The notes under the pieces were generated by a model. The model saw nothing but the letters and a program-made list of their open reading frames with translations. It made no database searches and had not been told where the DNA came from. Both the position numbers and the translations under genes were made by a program. This document shows, piece after piece, positions 39,252 to 51,556 of a DNA stretch of 64,000 bases (position 1 is its first letter; each line of letters starts with the position of its first letter). The DNA comes from Aulostomus chinensis (Eukaryota; Chordata; Actinopteri; Syngnathiformes; Aulostomidae). Where the stretch lies: the NCBI GenBank assembly GCA_037954235.1, contig JBBMOA010000003.1, positions 4,834,953 to 4,898,952 of the forward strand. Reading direction: 5' to 3'.

Positions 39252-39565
39252 ACAAGTCCCTTTGAAGCTCATTTGCTTTTGACAGGACACATGAAAAAAA
39301 TGGCAAATCAAATTTAAAAAAAAAAAAAAAATTCTGACTGTTCTGTATATTCCATTTCATCTGGACTTAATGTTATATTCCTTATGTTGATATGACTTCT
39401 GGTGTTATAACCTGCAAAAAAATGCTGCAGCAGATTTAAAAGTTTGGTGATTTCACCGGAGCAAAGTCAAACTGCTGTCTGCAGTTGCAGTGTTTGATGC
39501 GTCCATCTTCTTACCCAGCTGGCATGAGCTCACTGGTTCTTTGCATACACACATCTTTACATTCT

Positions 39566-39933
39566 CCATCCCATCCATCCATTGTCTTCCACTTATTCCT
39601 ATTAAGGGTTGCGGGGGGGTGGAGCCTATCCCGGCGGCTACGGGCGAGAGGCGGGGTTCACCCTGGACAGGTCGCCAGTCCATCGCAGGGCCAACATAGA
39701 GAGACAAACAACCATTCACACTCACAGCCACACCTACAGTCAATTTAGAGTATCAATCAGCCTCGTCCTCAATTGCATGTCTTTGGACTGTGGGAGGAAG
39801 CTGGAGTACCGGAGAGAACCCACGCAGGCACAGGGAGAACATGCAGACTCACACAGAAAGATCCCGTGCCCGAGCCGGGACTCGAACCTGGAACCCTCTT
39901 GCTGTGAGGCGACAGTGCTGACCACCCATGCAG
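39566..39933 (-). mobile_element. tRNA-derived SINE (family 1, copy 2)
   Basis: Minus-strand copy of the family at 26603-27066. It is flanked by 16-bp direct repeats differing at one base, CACATCTTTACATTCT (39550-39565) and CACATCTTCACATTCT (39934-39949). The B box GGTTCGAGTCC is perfect (39878-39888, minus strand). The 5' end is shortened by about 20 bases, so the A box is damaged. The (ATGG)n tail lies at the left end, directly against the duplication, without the extra 3' sequence seen in copy 1. Confidence 0.88.
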
Positions 39934-41154
39934 CACATCTTCACATTCTGTCTTTTCAAAACAGCACGGTATATCCAAAAATGACCCTTGAGGACTCTGA
40001 ACGCTGTCAGTTGGCATGAAGACATTCATGACAAGATATCAGAACAAGCGTGTATGTCTTTTACAACGAACCATATAAAGACTGCTCTTACTGTTCTCTC
40101 CTGTGACGATGGTGCTCTTTCCTTTATCCACTTAAATTGCATTCAATTTAGTCATCACCTTCACTTGCAGTTTTGCTGCATGGCAGGTGAAAATTAAAAA
40201 CCCACTAGCCTCAAATAGCAGACACCTTCAGTGTGCAGTGAGGGGCAGCTCTACAAGCAGGGAGCAACCAACTCGTAGATTAAACAAGTGTCAAGTGGAG
40301 ACGTAACAAACACAAGTAAAGGGGCATCTGAGCAGATTGCCTTTTCAAAGACGCACTGATTAGATTTGAAAACCAGACTTTTAACTCCCTTTGAGGCTGA
40401 ATTTGTACTGTGTGTAAGCTTTAACTGAGTTATTTGACTCAATGCTGTCTGCTGAATGACTGCACAATCATGTTTGCCTAATTAAAGCAGCCACTTAACC
40501 ACAGGGGCTGTGAAAAGAAACAAAACCACTGCCCTGAATAGGGTACATTCATCGGTGTAAAAAGGCAGAGCTTTGTGAGGGGAAGGACACTAAGCATTTG
40601 CTTATGCAGGTTTTAGGCGGCTAAATCTCTCTATTATGAGATTATTTTCTAAAGTAGAAAACAGGAGACACCATACAATGGACACATGGCGCTGGAGTTG
40701 TGTCAGCCAGACACCCTCTGCCCTCTACCAACCCCCAAAACATAATGCACACTTGGCATTATGTCCCAGTTTAAATGCCAGCTACCCAGGGATGCGGCTT
40801 CTATTGAGGACACTGAGGTCACTTATTTGGGACTCTTACAAAAAAAAACCCCAAAAACACAAAATAACCATGCAAGCACTCTTTTAAATATATATTTGTA
40901 GACATCATTTTGACACTGCTCTGGGCCAGTGGATCTCTGCATGACTGCTCGCTCTCCTCTTTAAAACAGTCCTGGGGGCCTACGGCTGAGCATCGTAAAA
41001 GAAAGCAGCGTTATGAGCGTGAGGGCGCAGGCCTGACAGCATGTCAGTGTATCAAATGCGCTGACATTTTGCATGGCTTGTTCCTGGATGGGGAAAAGCC
41101 TGCAGGACAATCCTGTATATGTGAGCGCTGAAATGTCACATGAGAAGAAGGTGA

Positions 41155-41275
41155 ATTATTAAGAGACAGGGGCCATTTAAGAGAGAGCTCCACGGAGCAG
41201 CAGATGCCTTTTGTCTCCGATTCAGCAAAGCGACATCTGTTATGGATTGTTTCATATGCATTGACCTTCAAGCCT
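41155..41275. promoter_or_regulatory. Candidate SOX/POU regulatory block
   Basis: Holds CCTTTTGTCTCCG and GGATTGTTTCATATGCATTG, which combine SOX (ATTGTTT, CTTTTGT) and octamer-like (TATGCAT) words. Motif-based call. Confidence 0.27.
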
Positions 41276-41702
41276 ACTTAGAAAAGAGAAAAGATGAGAT
41301 AAAGACGAGTACGTCTCATTTCTCTTTCCCTGCCCCTCGTCCTTAGTAAATGCACTAGATGGGATTGGAATTTTTTGCCTCTATCTTTTCATGGGGAGGT
41401 GACGGCAACAAATCACCCCTGCCACCCTACACCAATCGGCTGGAACATTACTAAAGATCACCCAGAGTTCTCTGCACAGAATACTTATGGCGAGCACTGG
41501 TGGCTCCTGGGTAAAGTTCAGGCGGCTGCTCTGTACTCCATCAGGCTGTCATTTAAGTCGGAGCTCACGCTGGAAGCCTTTTTCAGTGGCACTCAGCGGA
41601 ACATCATGTTCATGCAGCAGAGATGGCGGCAAACATTTCACAGACTTCCCGCTGTTTTCTTCACTGCCTGTGTTACTTCTCAGCACTGCGGTCACCGGAA
41701 TG

Positions 41703-41741
41703 GGGTCATTGATTGACTGATTGATTGACTGATTGATTGGC
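41703..41741 (+). repeat. Imperfect TTGA/CTGA tetranucleotide repeat
   Basis: ATTGATTGACTGATTGATTG-type sequence over about 39 bases. A similar tract lies at 42980-43023. Confidence 0.85.
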
Positions 41742-42764
41742 TGGAGCCTAAATGATACTGTATATTGGTCTGCAGATAGTGTCCCCTCAGAGATAGACCT
41801 TGGTGTATATTGATGAGTAGCAAGTGTGCGCTGCCATTAGTACTTTTAAACCAGTTTACATGGTGCTCATCAGGCTTATAATTCCTCTGCATTGGGTCTC
41901 CCACTGGTGGGTACATAAGTACGACTTCCATCTGATCACAATGCCAGAATGGGTGACAAATACACGATAGCTTTAGAATTTTAAATGTTTGATCAGTTTT
42001 TATGGTTACACGTAGGTGACAGGAGTGTGCAGACTGAAATATTCACATTATTTGTTGGGGATAAATGTCTACTATCTGATGTAATATTACTTCAGTGTTG
42101 ATCACTGCAGGTCCTACCAGACACAAAAGGTCTGTAAGACTGAAACAGACTCACTCATCAGAGTGGTTGATGTACAATGCACATGGTATTATCTAAAACC
42201 TGGAAATAAATTATAATTATTCAATAACCGGCTCTCTTCGTGGGGAAAAAGCCTGATTGTAGTTCTGTGGTTAACGCAAAGAAGTGTACACATTTTGTAT
42301 CTTCTCAGGTTTTTCACATTAAAAAATTAGTTCTCAAATTACATGTACAAAACAAGTACTCGTGAAAACAGAGTATTTAAAATCCACTATATAGTGTATT
42401 AGTGTCATGTGGATAATTTATCTCTGTAAATGTTAACTCATTTCTTAAAAGAACCTTTAGTTTAGTTGAAGTTCATTTTGAATGGATATACTACACTAAT
42501 ATATATATATATATTTTTTTTTTCTTCCCGATTTTGTTTTTGTTCTTTGTGGCGTGACTGTGTTTTTTTTAGTCTGGTTCCTACTGCCCATAAATTGTTT
42601 CATGTGTTTTTACATTTTTCATTTTAATACAGCATTTAACTTCACACTTCAATATTTTCCTTCCCCATCCACTTCCGTTTAGCGCGAGTGCTCCATTCAA
42701 TGCAGTGAAGTTTTGTTGACACAATTTGTCAGACCTCATTAGCGATCGATAGCGAGTAGACGGA

Positions 42765-42966
42765 ATGCCACAAAAAAGACCACGACCAAAAGGGACAACA
42801 ACAAGCCTTGAAAATTTTGGTTTCACAAAAAAAATCAAACGAACAGCATCCAGCACGGCGGTGGCTGACGACACCGGCTGCGGGCTGGGCACCAGTGCTG
42901 CTCCTGGACCCGAGAGAGCTAACAACGTTAGCTCGGCTAACGCCACCAGTGCCACCAATGATGAAG
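42765..42966 (+). CDS. Exon-like open frame, unknown product (possible first exon)
   Basis: An ATG-initiated frame of 67 codons ends at GATGAAG/GTAAAA, a plausible donor (GT at 42967-42968), leaving phase 1. It is more GC-rich than its surroundings. The N-terminus is basic (PQKRPRPKG), followed by SLENFGFTKKIKRT, which looks like a nuclear-localisation and short-motif segment, and then a low-complexity Ala/Ser/Thr/Asn tail. Such starts occur in transposase-derived zinc-finger/hAT-like proteins of fish, but I cannot name it. No matching downstream exon was found. A chance open frame or an old element's first exon is equally possible. A shorter reading frame continues 26 bp past the donor to a stop at 42990-42992. 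Confidence 0.3.
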
Positions 42967-42979
42967 GTAAAAACCTTTT

Positions 42980-43023
42980 CGGCAATGATTGAAGGATTGA
43001 TTGATTGATTGATTGACTGACTG
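42980..43023 (+). repeat. TTGA tetranucleotide repeat
   Basis: GATTGAAGGATTGATTGATT followed by more GATT and GACT units, directly after the exon-like frame at 42765. Confidence 0.88.
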
Positions 43024-43193
43024 AATAGCAGTTTGCATAGGAAAAGCTACAGTTTCACCGTGACAGTACTGTACAGGTCACTCACTGGTACACTGGTTTA
43101 TTATTTAAGTTGGGGTCCATTTTGAAACTCTCATAACATTGAATGACATACAAATAAAACAAAGTACTATGCAGTAGATATGAAAGAAAAAAG

Positions 43194-43226
43194 GTAAATA
43201 AATAAATAAATAAATATATATATATG
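43194..43226 (+). repeat. (AAAT)n then (TA)n, left border of the pogo element
   Basis: Five AAAT-type units run into TATATATATATG directly before the element's TA. Confidence 0.9.
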
Positions 43227-43228
43227 TA

Positions 43229-43862
43229 CCGTAAATTCCGGACGATAGAGTGCACTGTTATGTAAGCTGCAGATGCTTATTTTAGGGAAAAAATCAACTT
43301 TGTACACGTATAAGCCGCACCGGTAAATAAGCCGCGGTGCACGGTGGAAACACCTCGGCCGCTCGTTCTCTGCGTGTTGACCCAGTCTTCCAGAGCGTTT
43401 TCAAGTCCGGGCCATCTGGTATTATGACCTCTGAAAGCTTTTGTCGTCTTTTTGCATTGGGTCAGTTCGTCATGTTGCCGCCTCCAGCGTCTAACCATCG
43501 ATTCGTTTATGCCAAACTTTAGTGCTGCAGCTCTATTTCCATCTTTAACCGCCAGATTGATTGCCTTTAACTTGAAAGCTGCATCATAAGCATTCCTTCT
43601 TCTGCTCTCCATCTTAAGGGTGAGTACAAATGACTGACGCTCCAAGTACAGTACTTAGAGAAATTACCATCACATTTAGCTAGGAATTTCCCTAAGCACG
43701 GTACTTGGAGTTACCATCAGGAACAATAGGGAATTACTGCCCGCTGCCGCTGCCCACCACACCCCAGGGTGAAGGTAAAATCCTCGTTTCAGACGCACCT
43801 GAGTATAAGCCGCGGGGCATGGAGCGTCGAAAAAAAGTCACGGCTTATAGTCCAGAATTTAC

Positions 43863-43864
<2 letters not shown>
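43229..43864 (-). mobile_element. Internally deleted pogo-type element
   Basis: A 636-bp element between TA dinucleotides, with about 20-bp inverted ends: left CCGTAAATTCCGGACGATA, right (complement) CCGTAAATTCTGGACTATA. It carries the N-terminal DNA-binding part of a pogo-like transposase on the minus strand, and then runs straight into the opposite terminal region. The catalytic domain is gone. It sits inside AT-rich simple repeat, with AAAT and TA on the left and (TA)n on the right. Confidence 0.75.
43277..43612 (-). pseudogene. Truncated pogo-like transposase, DNA-binding domain only
   Basis: From the likely start MESRRRNAYD (ATG at 43612) the frame shows a psq/CENP-B-type helix-turn-helix: AAFKLKAINLAVKDGNRAAA, then GINESMVRRWRRQ. 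A second CENP-B-like segment follows (RWPGLENALEDWVNTQRTSG). Similarity stops after about 95 residues, and the last 17 codons read into terminal-repeat DNA. Intact pogo transposases continue with a DDD catalytic domain of over 200 residues, which is missing here. An 11-codon upstream extension to 43645 is open but lacks similarity. A protein that only binds the ends could in principle repress related elements, but expression is unknown. Confidence 0.7.

Positions 43865-43915
<51 letters not shown>
43865..43915 (+). repeat. (TA)25 at the right border of the pogo element
   Basis: Fifty-one bases of TA, starting with the target TA of the pogo element. Confidence 0.93.
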
Positions 43916-43917
<2 letters not shown>

Positions 43918-46478
43918 AAGGTAAGTGAGAAAAGGAACAAATATTGATGGTCAAGACTGAATATGGACAACATTTAAATCCCACCGTTAATTTTAAAATA
44001 CATATATCCTCTAAAACTGGCTTCAAATGGTGACAATTTCGATAGAAAAAGCACCACGTTTTTTAAAAAGAGACCCAGCGGCCCCCATAGCTCTCTGGGT
44101 ATACTTCGACTCCTGTATGTATGTATATACATTTTTCTCCCAAATAGCAGTCCTGATAATTTCTTACTGTCAGGCTCTTCTAATGTCATAAAAATGGAAA
44201 CAGAATAATCTGAACCTCTGAGGAAGGACAGTAGAAGGGCTGTGCTGCGCTGGAGGACAGAGATGGGAGCTACAACCTGCTCCTTCATGTACAGTGGTAG
44301 GAAGACGCTGGACTCAGTTTCATTCTTGTCATGCTGATTTCACCCTCAGGCTGTGACATGCTCTGATAGATTTTGCTGCCTCCATGGAAATGTCTGTTCG
44401 TCCACCAAGTAAATAGTGATTCCTGGTTTTGTTGTCTCTGAGAATTTATGAAACAGTATGTGAGCTTTATTTTGCTTTTATGTTGCCTAAAGTGATAACT
44501 ACTGTGCCCTCACCCAGTGTGTTTGGAGGCCCAGCCCAGCATCCAATACCTCAAAATAACATCTTTTTAGGATGAAGAAATAGTCTCCCTCTCAAATGAA
44601 AGGTTAAGTCCAGCAGACTTCACCCCCCTCCACTCAGGAGGAGGCTCTTGTTCGCTGACGTTAGCAGATAGAGCCTTAACAAGGCATTCCGCTGAATCCA
44701 TGCATCCTACTGTTACTCCACACTGAGTTCATCACACATAATGTCAGAATGTTTGTGTTTACAAAATTAAAATAACTTTTATTATTAACATGCAAAAAGC
44801 CATCTAAGTAAGCATGGATATGCATTGTATCCTGGTTATCTAGCGTGAATCAAATGTTCAGGGATGGACAACTAGCTTTGACCTCTACTTGATATTTTTT
44901 TCAAGCTTGGTTTCTACTTGACTACGCCATTTTTTTCCCCCGGAGCACCCATGGCTCCCTGTGAGTGGCGCGCACATGCGGCAGCATGCATGTAGACAAG
45001 CGATCCCTCTCTAGCTGAAAACCTCTCGATGATGTGTCTTGGCCCTGTCACAGTTCTGGTTTGTTTGTGGTTTGAACGTGATCCAAACTTGATCCGGGCC
45101 AAGTACCAGATGACTGCAGGTTGAAGCTAAATGGCTCCTGTAACCTGGTGCTTTGCATCTTTTGATGCAACAGACAAGTAAACTGTAGCACTTGGTGTTG
45201 TAGAGACTACGGCATCACAGTCATACGCCTTGGGATCTTGACCACCAAAATCTTCTCTATTCATCCTCAAGTATGCAGGGATCTGAAGATGTTTTAAGGA
45301 GAATTGAACAGACAGCTGTATGGGAGGATGGATGTGAACAACCTGAACACATCATACCTCCAGTGCTGCCATACTGGCATAAATGCCACAAGCAAAAATT
45401 TGTAGAAATACGGACCTTCTTGGCATGTGGATTATTCCTCTATTGGTCCTCCCCTAATTACACCTGGCTGATAAACAGAGTGATGTCCTCACATGGTTTG
45501 TTGTGCTGGATTTTAATTCACTTGGATCTTTCTGTGTGAAAGCAAACCAAGAGGAAAACTCTCCAACTTTCCAAAGTCAGTGACTGATTCAGACCAGAGC
45601 AAACAAACTTGAAGTGAAAAGAACACACATAAAAAGAATAATCTGGCTTTAAGATCATCTGTACATATACCATGGCTGGATAGTATTTAAATCTTTCTGA
45701 ACTGAACCACAGATTCTATATAATCATAAAATATTCTGTTCTGCTGCTCTGAGGACATAAACCATAAGAAGTGACCTTACAGTGATGCATTAAAAGGCTT
45801 TGGAAGTCCGCGAGTACACAAACAGAAACATATGCAGCAGATGGTTACATCGACTCGGACCTGGCGTGGGACTGATATGACCTTCACTGCAGCAGAAAAG
45901 CAATCTCTCACTGCGATTACATAGGTGTGTTTAAGGGGAAAGCGGCTTGGGCGTAGGTGGTTGGGGATAGATGACAGCTTCCATTGGGATGGGACAATGG
46001 AGGAGTGCATTAACAGCTTCTGTCTGGTGTCCTACCAGAGGTGTCAGTTTCGTGGCATTGTTTTTAGTCCCCTGGCAGTGTGACCTTGTCTTACTGAGCA
46101 GTAGCTATTAATTAGCCAAGCGTGTGTGTGTGTGTCGGTGTGTCGGTGTGCCGGAGGGGCTGAGTATTACGTGGGTGGTTGGTGGGGGGTGGGGGTGTTG
46201 TGAGTGGCATCCTTTCACAGCCAGGCTGCCTGCCCGCCTGCCTGGCTGTCTATGTGCGATCAATGAGGTGGAGGAAGGTGAGGAGGAAGGGCAGGAAAGT
46301 GCGGAAGGTGCTTTGGAGTCGAGCCGTGTCTGCGAGGGCATTTTCCCTGACATTAAAGAGCTCTTTGAGCTATATGTTGCAGGCATGCCTCCTCTGTTTC
46401 TCTGTACTCCTCGCACGCCCGCGCCTCATAGCCTTTCTGCTTCATAGATGATGATGTGCCTTGTTGGGCCTCATAGCT

Positions 46479-46480
<2 letters not shown>

Positions 46481-46519
<39 letters not shown>
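46481..46519 (+). repeat. (TG)19 microsatellite
   Basis: Thirty-nine bases of perfect TG. Confidence 0.95.
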
Positions 46520-46523
<4 letters not shown>

Positions 46524-48385
46524 GTCTTTCTCTGCCCTTGGCCAATGCTCCAGAAAACATGAAGTCATGCTGGGCGGACTCCACAAGCTAGTGATCTCTC
46601 TCTGCATTGCTCTGATCGACGTCCAGCGAGGCACAAAAGCCTGCCATCCCTCTTCGTTGCTCCCCCTCCACCCCTCTCTCCACCCCGCTCTCCACCCCCT
46701 ACATTGCCTGTTCTCACTGCACACACTCTCCCCCCGCAGCCACACACACACAAACGAAACCACAAACATACACTTCTTAAAAAAATCTTTTCTCACCTTT
46801 TATTCATCCTCTCATTATAATCCTGAACCCTTTTTCACAACACCCCCCTTCTCTCTGCCTCTTTTCTTACCCACATTGTCTTGTGGGGTTTCAATTGTCT
46901 ATGTAACGTTTTGGAATAGAAATGTTCATTTTTTTTATATTCTTCACCTATAATAACATCTTGATGGTGATCATCTGACTCCAATCTGTACTGTCACCAT
47001 CAAGTTAAAATTCATGACAAAACAAAGAAACACGTTTATGCTATGTTTCAAAAATTGTGTGCAGAGCCAGGAAAGCATCAGAATAATGCATTTATTTAGT
47101 GTCTGAGCAATTCTAAGAAGTAGCAGAAAATACTCAGCACAGTACAAATTTAAGGTACAATTATTTTATCGAATATTTCAATATTAAAGGTTTCAGAATC
47201 AGTTTTCACTTTTGAACCAGCCATTTTTAAGATTGTATCCTATCTGATAGCTGATGAGATTAAATTTGAACAACTAGGCCCTGCTGCTCACTCTGTGACC
47301 TTTTAAGAGTCTTCACAGCCAACCAAAACAGGACAGTTGAAGCCAAAAATATAAACAATGAGCTGCAATGAACTACAAAGCCCTGGGAAGCCAGGAGCTG
47401 TAGGAGTGCCATCCAACACATTAGCTGGTCACGATACCCCTGAAGTGACAGGGGACTCAATAATACATTAAAATGAGAAAAGCTGGACCACCTTAAAGGT
47501 CACTCCACTCTCAGAGACATTCAGTAAAATAAGTAAACAGAATGCCTCAGTTTTACTGAGCTTACTTTACTTCTACATCGCTGCTTTGCTTTACAGTGCT
47601 GAAGGATGTGAACACTTCTAGGAGGAGAACTAAAAGGTTTTAGCAGCAGGCTATCAACTGTGTTTCCATATTAATGTGCCGATGGACATTTGACATGGTT
47701 AGATTACTGTACTGCGTCCCCTCCACACAGTGCAGCAGTGTGTAGTCTAATGCAGTGCAAACTATACCCTGCAAGCAGTCAGATGCTTTGATTTAACACT
47801 GATTTGTTTTTAGTCTGGACAGGCATAATTTAAGATTCATTACACATGAAGTATATTAAAAAAGCTGCAATGATTGTGATGTTCTGTTTATTAGCATTTA
47901 GTAGCGTCCATCAATTTGGGGGGTGGAGCTTTACAAGGCACACTGACAGGAGGGAGATATTTGCTTGGCTGTAGAAATGGAACATCTATCTCAGATTTCT
48001 GCCAGATTACTAATTTGTTTGCATCCTCTCTCATGGAAACAATCTTTCCTGTCCTCAGTTTGCAGCACCATGTTGTCTGCACGGCCACCAGCAAGCTGCA
48101 GAATGACCGTTACACCACCCCCCCACCCCCCATGTCACAATGCAAGCCTACTGTTGCGATAAAGCTGCACACCTCCTCAAAAGAGCAGCTCTACACTGGG
48201 GGGGTTAAAGATAGCATGAATCTGTGTGTGTTGGTGGATGGCTGTGTGTGTACCTGTATGTGTGTTTTCAGTGGATGTCCTTCAGCACAAAGAGTATTGG
48301 AGGGAGATGTAAAGAATGCTAATGAAGTGAATCACCAGAATAAGGACTGACTTTGCCAACACTGGCATACATGCAAGGTATCCCT

Positions 48386-48429
48386 ATGTGTGTGTGTGTG
48401 TGTGTGTGTGCACGTGTGCGTGCACGTGA
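48386..48429 (+). repeat. (TG)n with alternating CACGTG-type extension
   Basis: Perfect TG to 48410, then CACGTGTGCGTGCACGTGA: alternating purine-pyrimidine sequence with CACGTG E-box-like parts. Confidence 0.9.
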
Positions 48430-50209
48430 ATGCATTTCCATGTTCACTCTGTGAAGTCAAGTGAAGAGAGCGAGTGAAAAGTGGGCGAACCAAGGTTAAG
48501 TACAGGAACATAGTGATAGGCTGTGCATTTTAATTAAGACCTGAGCAAACAGTCTGCAATTCCCCTAAATGGCCCCCTGTGATGGATGACAGGAACCAGT
48601 GTTGTCTATTTTTCTTCTCAAGAGGAACTTTTGTGTGAGCAGCAGTGTGTTTGGACACAGAAGGCCAAGCTAGCTAAAGTCCCCGCTCTTTTAAGCTGTA
48701 TTGACTCCTGGCACCAGTCGCTGAGGCTGAGTGTTTGAGAGGAAATGAGCTACCTCGCTACAAATCTCCACTGCAACTGCTCTGCATTTTAAGTACATAC
48801 AGTACCGTCAAGCATGTTTGTCTGCATGCAGATGTTTGTGAACTCTGGGAGAGTAAAAAAAAAAATCTCTCCAACAATACCGCCTTCAAGAATTCACATC
48901 TCAATGCTATTGTTTTGATGCTTCTTTTATTGTCGTACAGTCTCATGGCTGAATTTGAGGATAAATGGCAAACGTATGCAACTATGCATTTTCATGCCAC
49001 AACCATTTTTTGCCTCTCACCCTAACCTGCACCTTTGACCATCAAAATCCTCTCAGCTTTCAGTCCAAGTGGACATTCGTGGCAAATTTGAAGGACATTC
49101 CCCCATAGTGGATGAAAGATGCTACATTTTCCTGTTCATGTTATATTTCACCTGCTTCAAAGAAAATACAAAAATGATTTAGAGGACAAGAAGCCTCGGA
49201 CCGGCACGGGTGACCGCTTAGAAAAGGTGGGAAACTGAAAAGGACAGGAAATGTAAAGCAAAGGAACACAGGAGGGAAGAGCTTTCAAATTAAATCAGGA
49301 ACTGAAAAACAACAACAACAGAAAGTGAAATAAAGAGATAGAAACGCACTCATGAAATCAAGAAACATCCATAACTGAAGAATCGCACAGTCTTGATGGG
49401 ACTGTGACAATGATCATCACTGATCATTACCATCAATATGATATTAATTATGAATGCATCCATTATGGCAACAGTTAAATGAAGTAGTCTGTCCCCAGAC
49501 CAGCCATGAGCAGCCCTTGAGACATGAACAATAAGTAAATGTGGAGCGTCAGGTTTCAGTTTCCTAAAGTAAAATATGGCTTCCAAAAATGAAAAGAAAT
49601 TCAGAGCAACAGAAAAGAAATGACAGTACGTGACCCAGTTTAAGTACTGAAACGTACAGTATACAAAGTATTTTAATGATGTACAGTAGCGGAGGTGGAG
49701 CTGATTATACGGTTCAGTGTGGTTTCATTCACAAAGGACTATATAAAGATGGTATGTTCTTCATTTAAATAAATAAATCTGAAATAATGCGCGATATCCT
49801 TTGCCACAAAATGCAAATGCCATTTTTAATGGGCCATTTTGAAAACACTCTCCAGTGTGGCAACACATTGGCAGGACAGCAGAGTCCAACCAGTGGCTCC
49901 TGGGCTTTACAGGGGACTTGTAGGGGCGGTAATAAGCCCACAACATGTGCACTGTAGGGGGACTCTGTGCCGCTCAATGAGCCTCTGGGGCAGCTTTAGA
50001 GAAGCAGCATTTTCATACATCTGAAGGAGGAAAATAAAACACTGATAGTGTGTGTACAGTGGTGTGCTAAATGAGTGTATTTGTGTTTGTTGGAGCGGTC
50101 TGTGCAAGGGCTGCAATGGACATTGACACTATTCAGACAGTAGTTAAAGTGTCAGGCTGGGAAAGTCTGGTTATCTTTGAGGATTCATTCTATTTTAATC
50201 AAAACATTA

Positions 50210-50450
50210 GCTCATTATAGCCTTTATTCATTAAGTGTTTGAGAATTTGGCTTTTCCTGCTGAAGGATGAGCTCTTTGTCATTCTATCTAATCATCCTCC
50301 CCAATCGCACAATGCTGCTCCAGCTGATGTTAATCAAGCTCTTTGAGTTTACAGCAAAAAATAGTAATTTGAGAGTCAGCGCTGACAAGTGCATGGCATT
50401 AGCTGTATTACTGAAAACAGAAGATACGACATCAGCGCAGCTGGGAGTGT
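50210..50450. promoter_or_regulatory. Candidate conserved non-coding block
   Basis: Non-repetitive stretch with repeated homeodomain words (TCTAATCATCC, GTTAATCAAGC, AGTAATTTGAG) and a CAGCTG E-box. No frame, splice signal or repeat explains it. Motif-based call. Confidence 0.27.
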
Positions 50451-51556
50451 TGTAAACCTCAGTGAGGCTGATAGCACTGGCAGGGCAGAGGCAGTGCGGA
50501 CAGGAAGGATTTGAATGGGAAGTTTTATCAATATGTCACTTCTGGCTCTGCCATATGGTGATTATATCACAACCAAGAGGCTGCATTCCGCCCCGGCAGC
50601 TAGCAATAGCAACAAGTCGACTTGAAGTTACCACGACTTGCTGACAGTTGAGGTGGAGCAGCTGGAGGACATCAGATGAAAGACTCCATAAAACATGATC
50701 CAGATTAATTCAAATCATAAAGTTTTTGATCACTGACGCCCCGCCCCCACAAACACGCCACTCTCGCAGTTGGCTCTGTGTCGCCGTGGAGTGTGACCTA
50801 AAAACAGAAATAAAGATGATGTATAATTTTGTTCGTGCAATATAAGCTGATTTTATAACAGCTATCATGCAAATTTATTTAAAAAGAGTTGGAGTCTTCT
50901 AGCTCCTTTATACATGTTCACGTGAAGAAAGTGTCTAATCAAACAAGCTTTGTAAAAGACTGGAACGAAAGCAACCACGCTTCTGCTCCCCACCACAAAT
51001 TCAGTTTCTATCTGTTCTCCACACTGAAACTATATTTGTTCCAGGTGTGTTTTCCCAAACAAATCTCCGGAGATGGATAATCAGTTTTAATATGGCATGT
51101 CAGCCATGAACTCTCAGGTGATGGACAATAGGATTTTCTTTTTTCTTCATACTCTTCCATATTCATTACTGGCTGGCAGGAGCGCTCTCAATTATTATCA
51201 CTTAGATTTATTATCACTTTAATTTGTCCCTGTAACGCTTCTATTTGCCCCAAGGTTGTTGTTGTTTTGTTTGTTTGTTTGTTTTTCGACTGTCACCCGC
51301 ACACACAGCTTGTTCTCTTTTGTTTCGGCTCCTTTTCGCAAAGAAAAATGTAAAAAAAAAGATACATTAATCAGGTTCAGAGTCATTGAACTTGTGTATT
51401 TTTTTCTTTGTGTATGTGACGCATGATAGATGATTATAGATGTGATTGCCATTAACATGTAAATGGTTTGTCTTCAAGATTGCTCCTTATAGGACAGCTT
51501 GTCCTTGACATAAACAAGCTGTCTTCTCAGGAGGGCCCAGCCGTTGTTGGAGACAT

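Larger units (their letters stand above)
39950..42764. other. Intron, no gene seen
   Basis: Contains the block at 41155 and the TTGA tract at 41703. The 113-codon frame at 41375-41716 looks like chance. Confidence 0.55.
43916..51556. other. Intron, no gene seen
   Basis: Unique sequence with TG tracts at 46481 and 48386 and the block at 50210. A CCCCGCCCCC GC-box-like run lies at 50738-50747 without promoter context. The 147-codon minus frame at 46353-46796 crosses a CA tract and is not supported. Confidence 0.5.
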
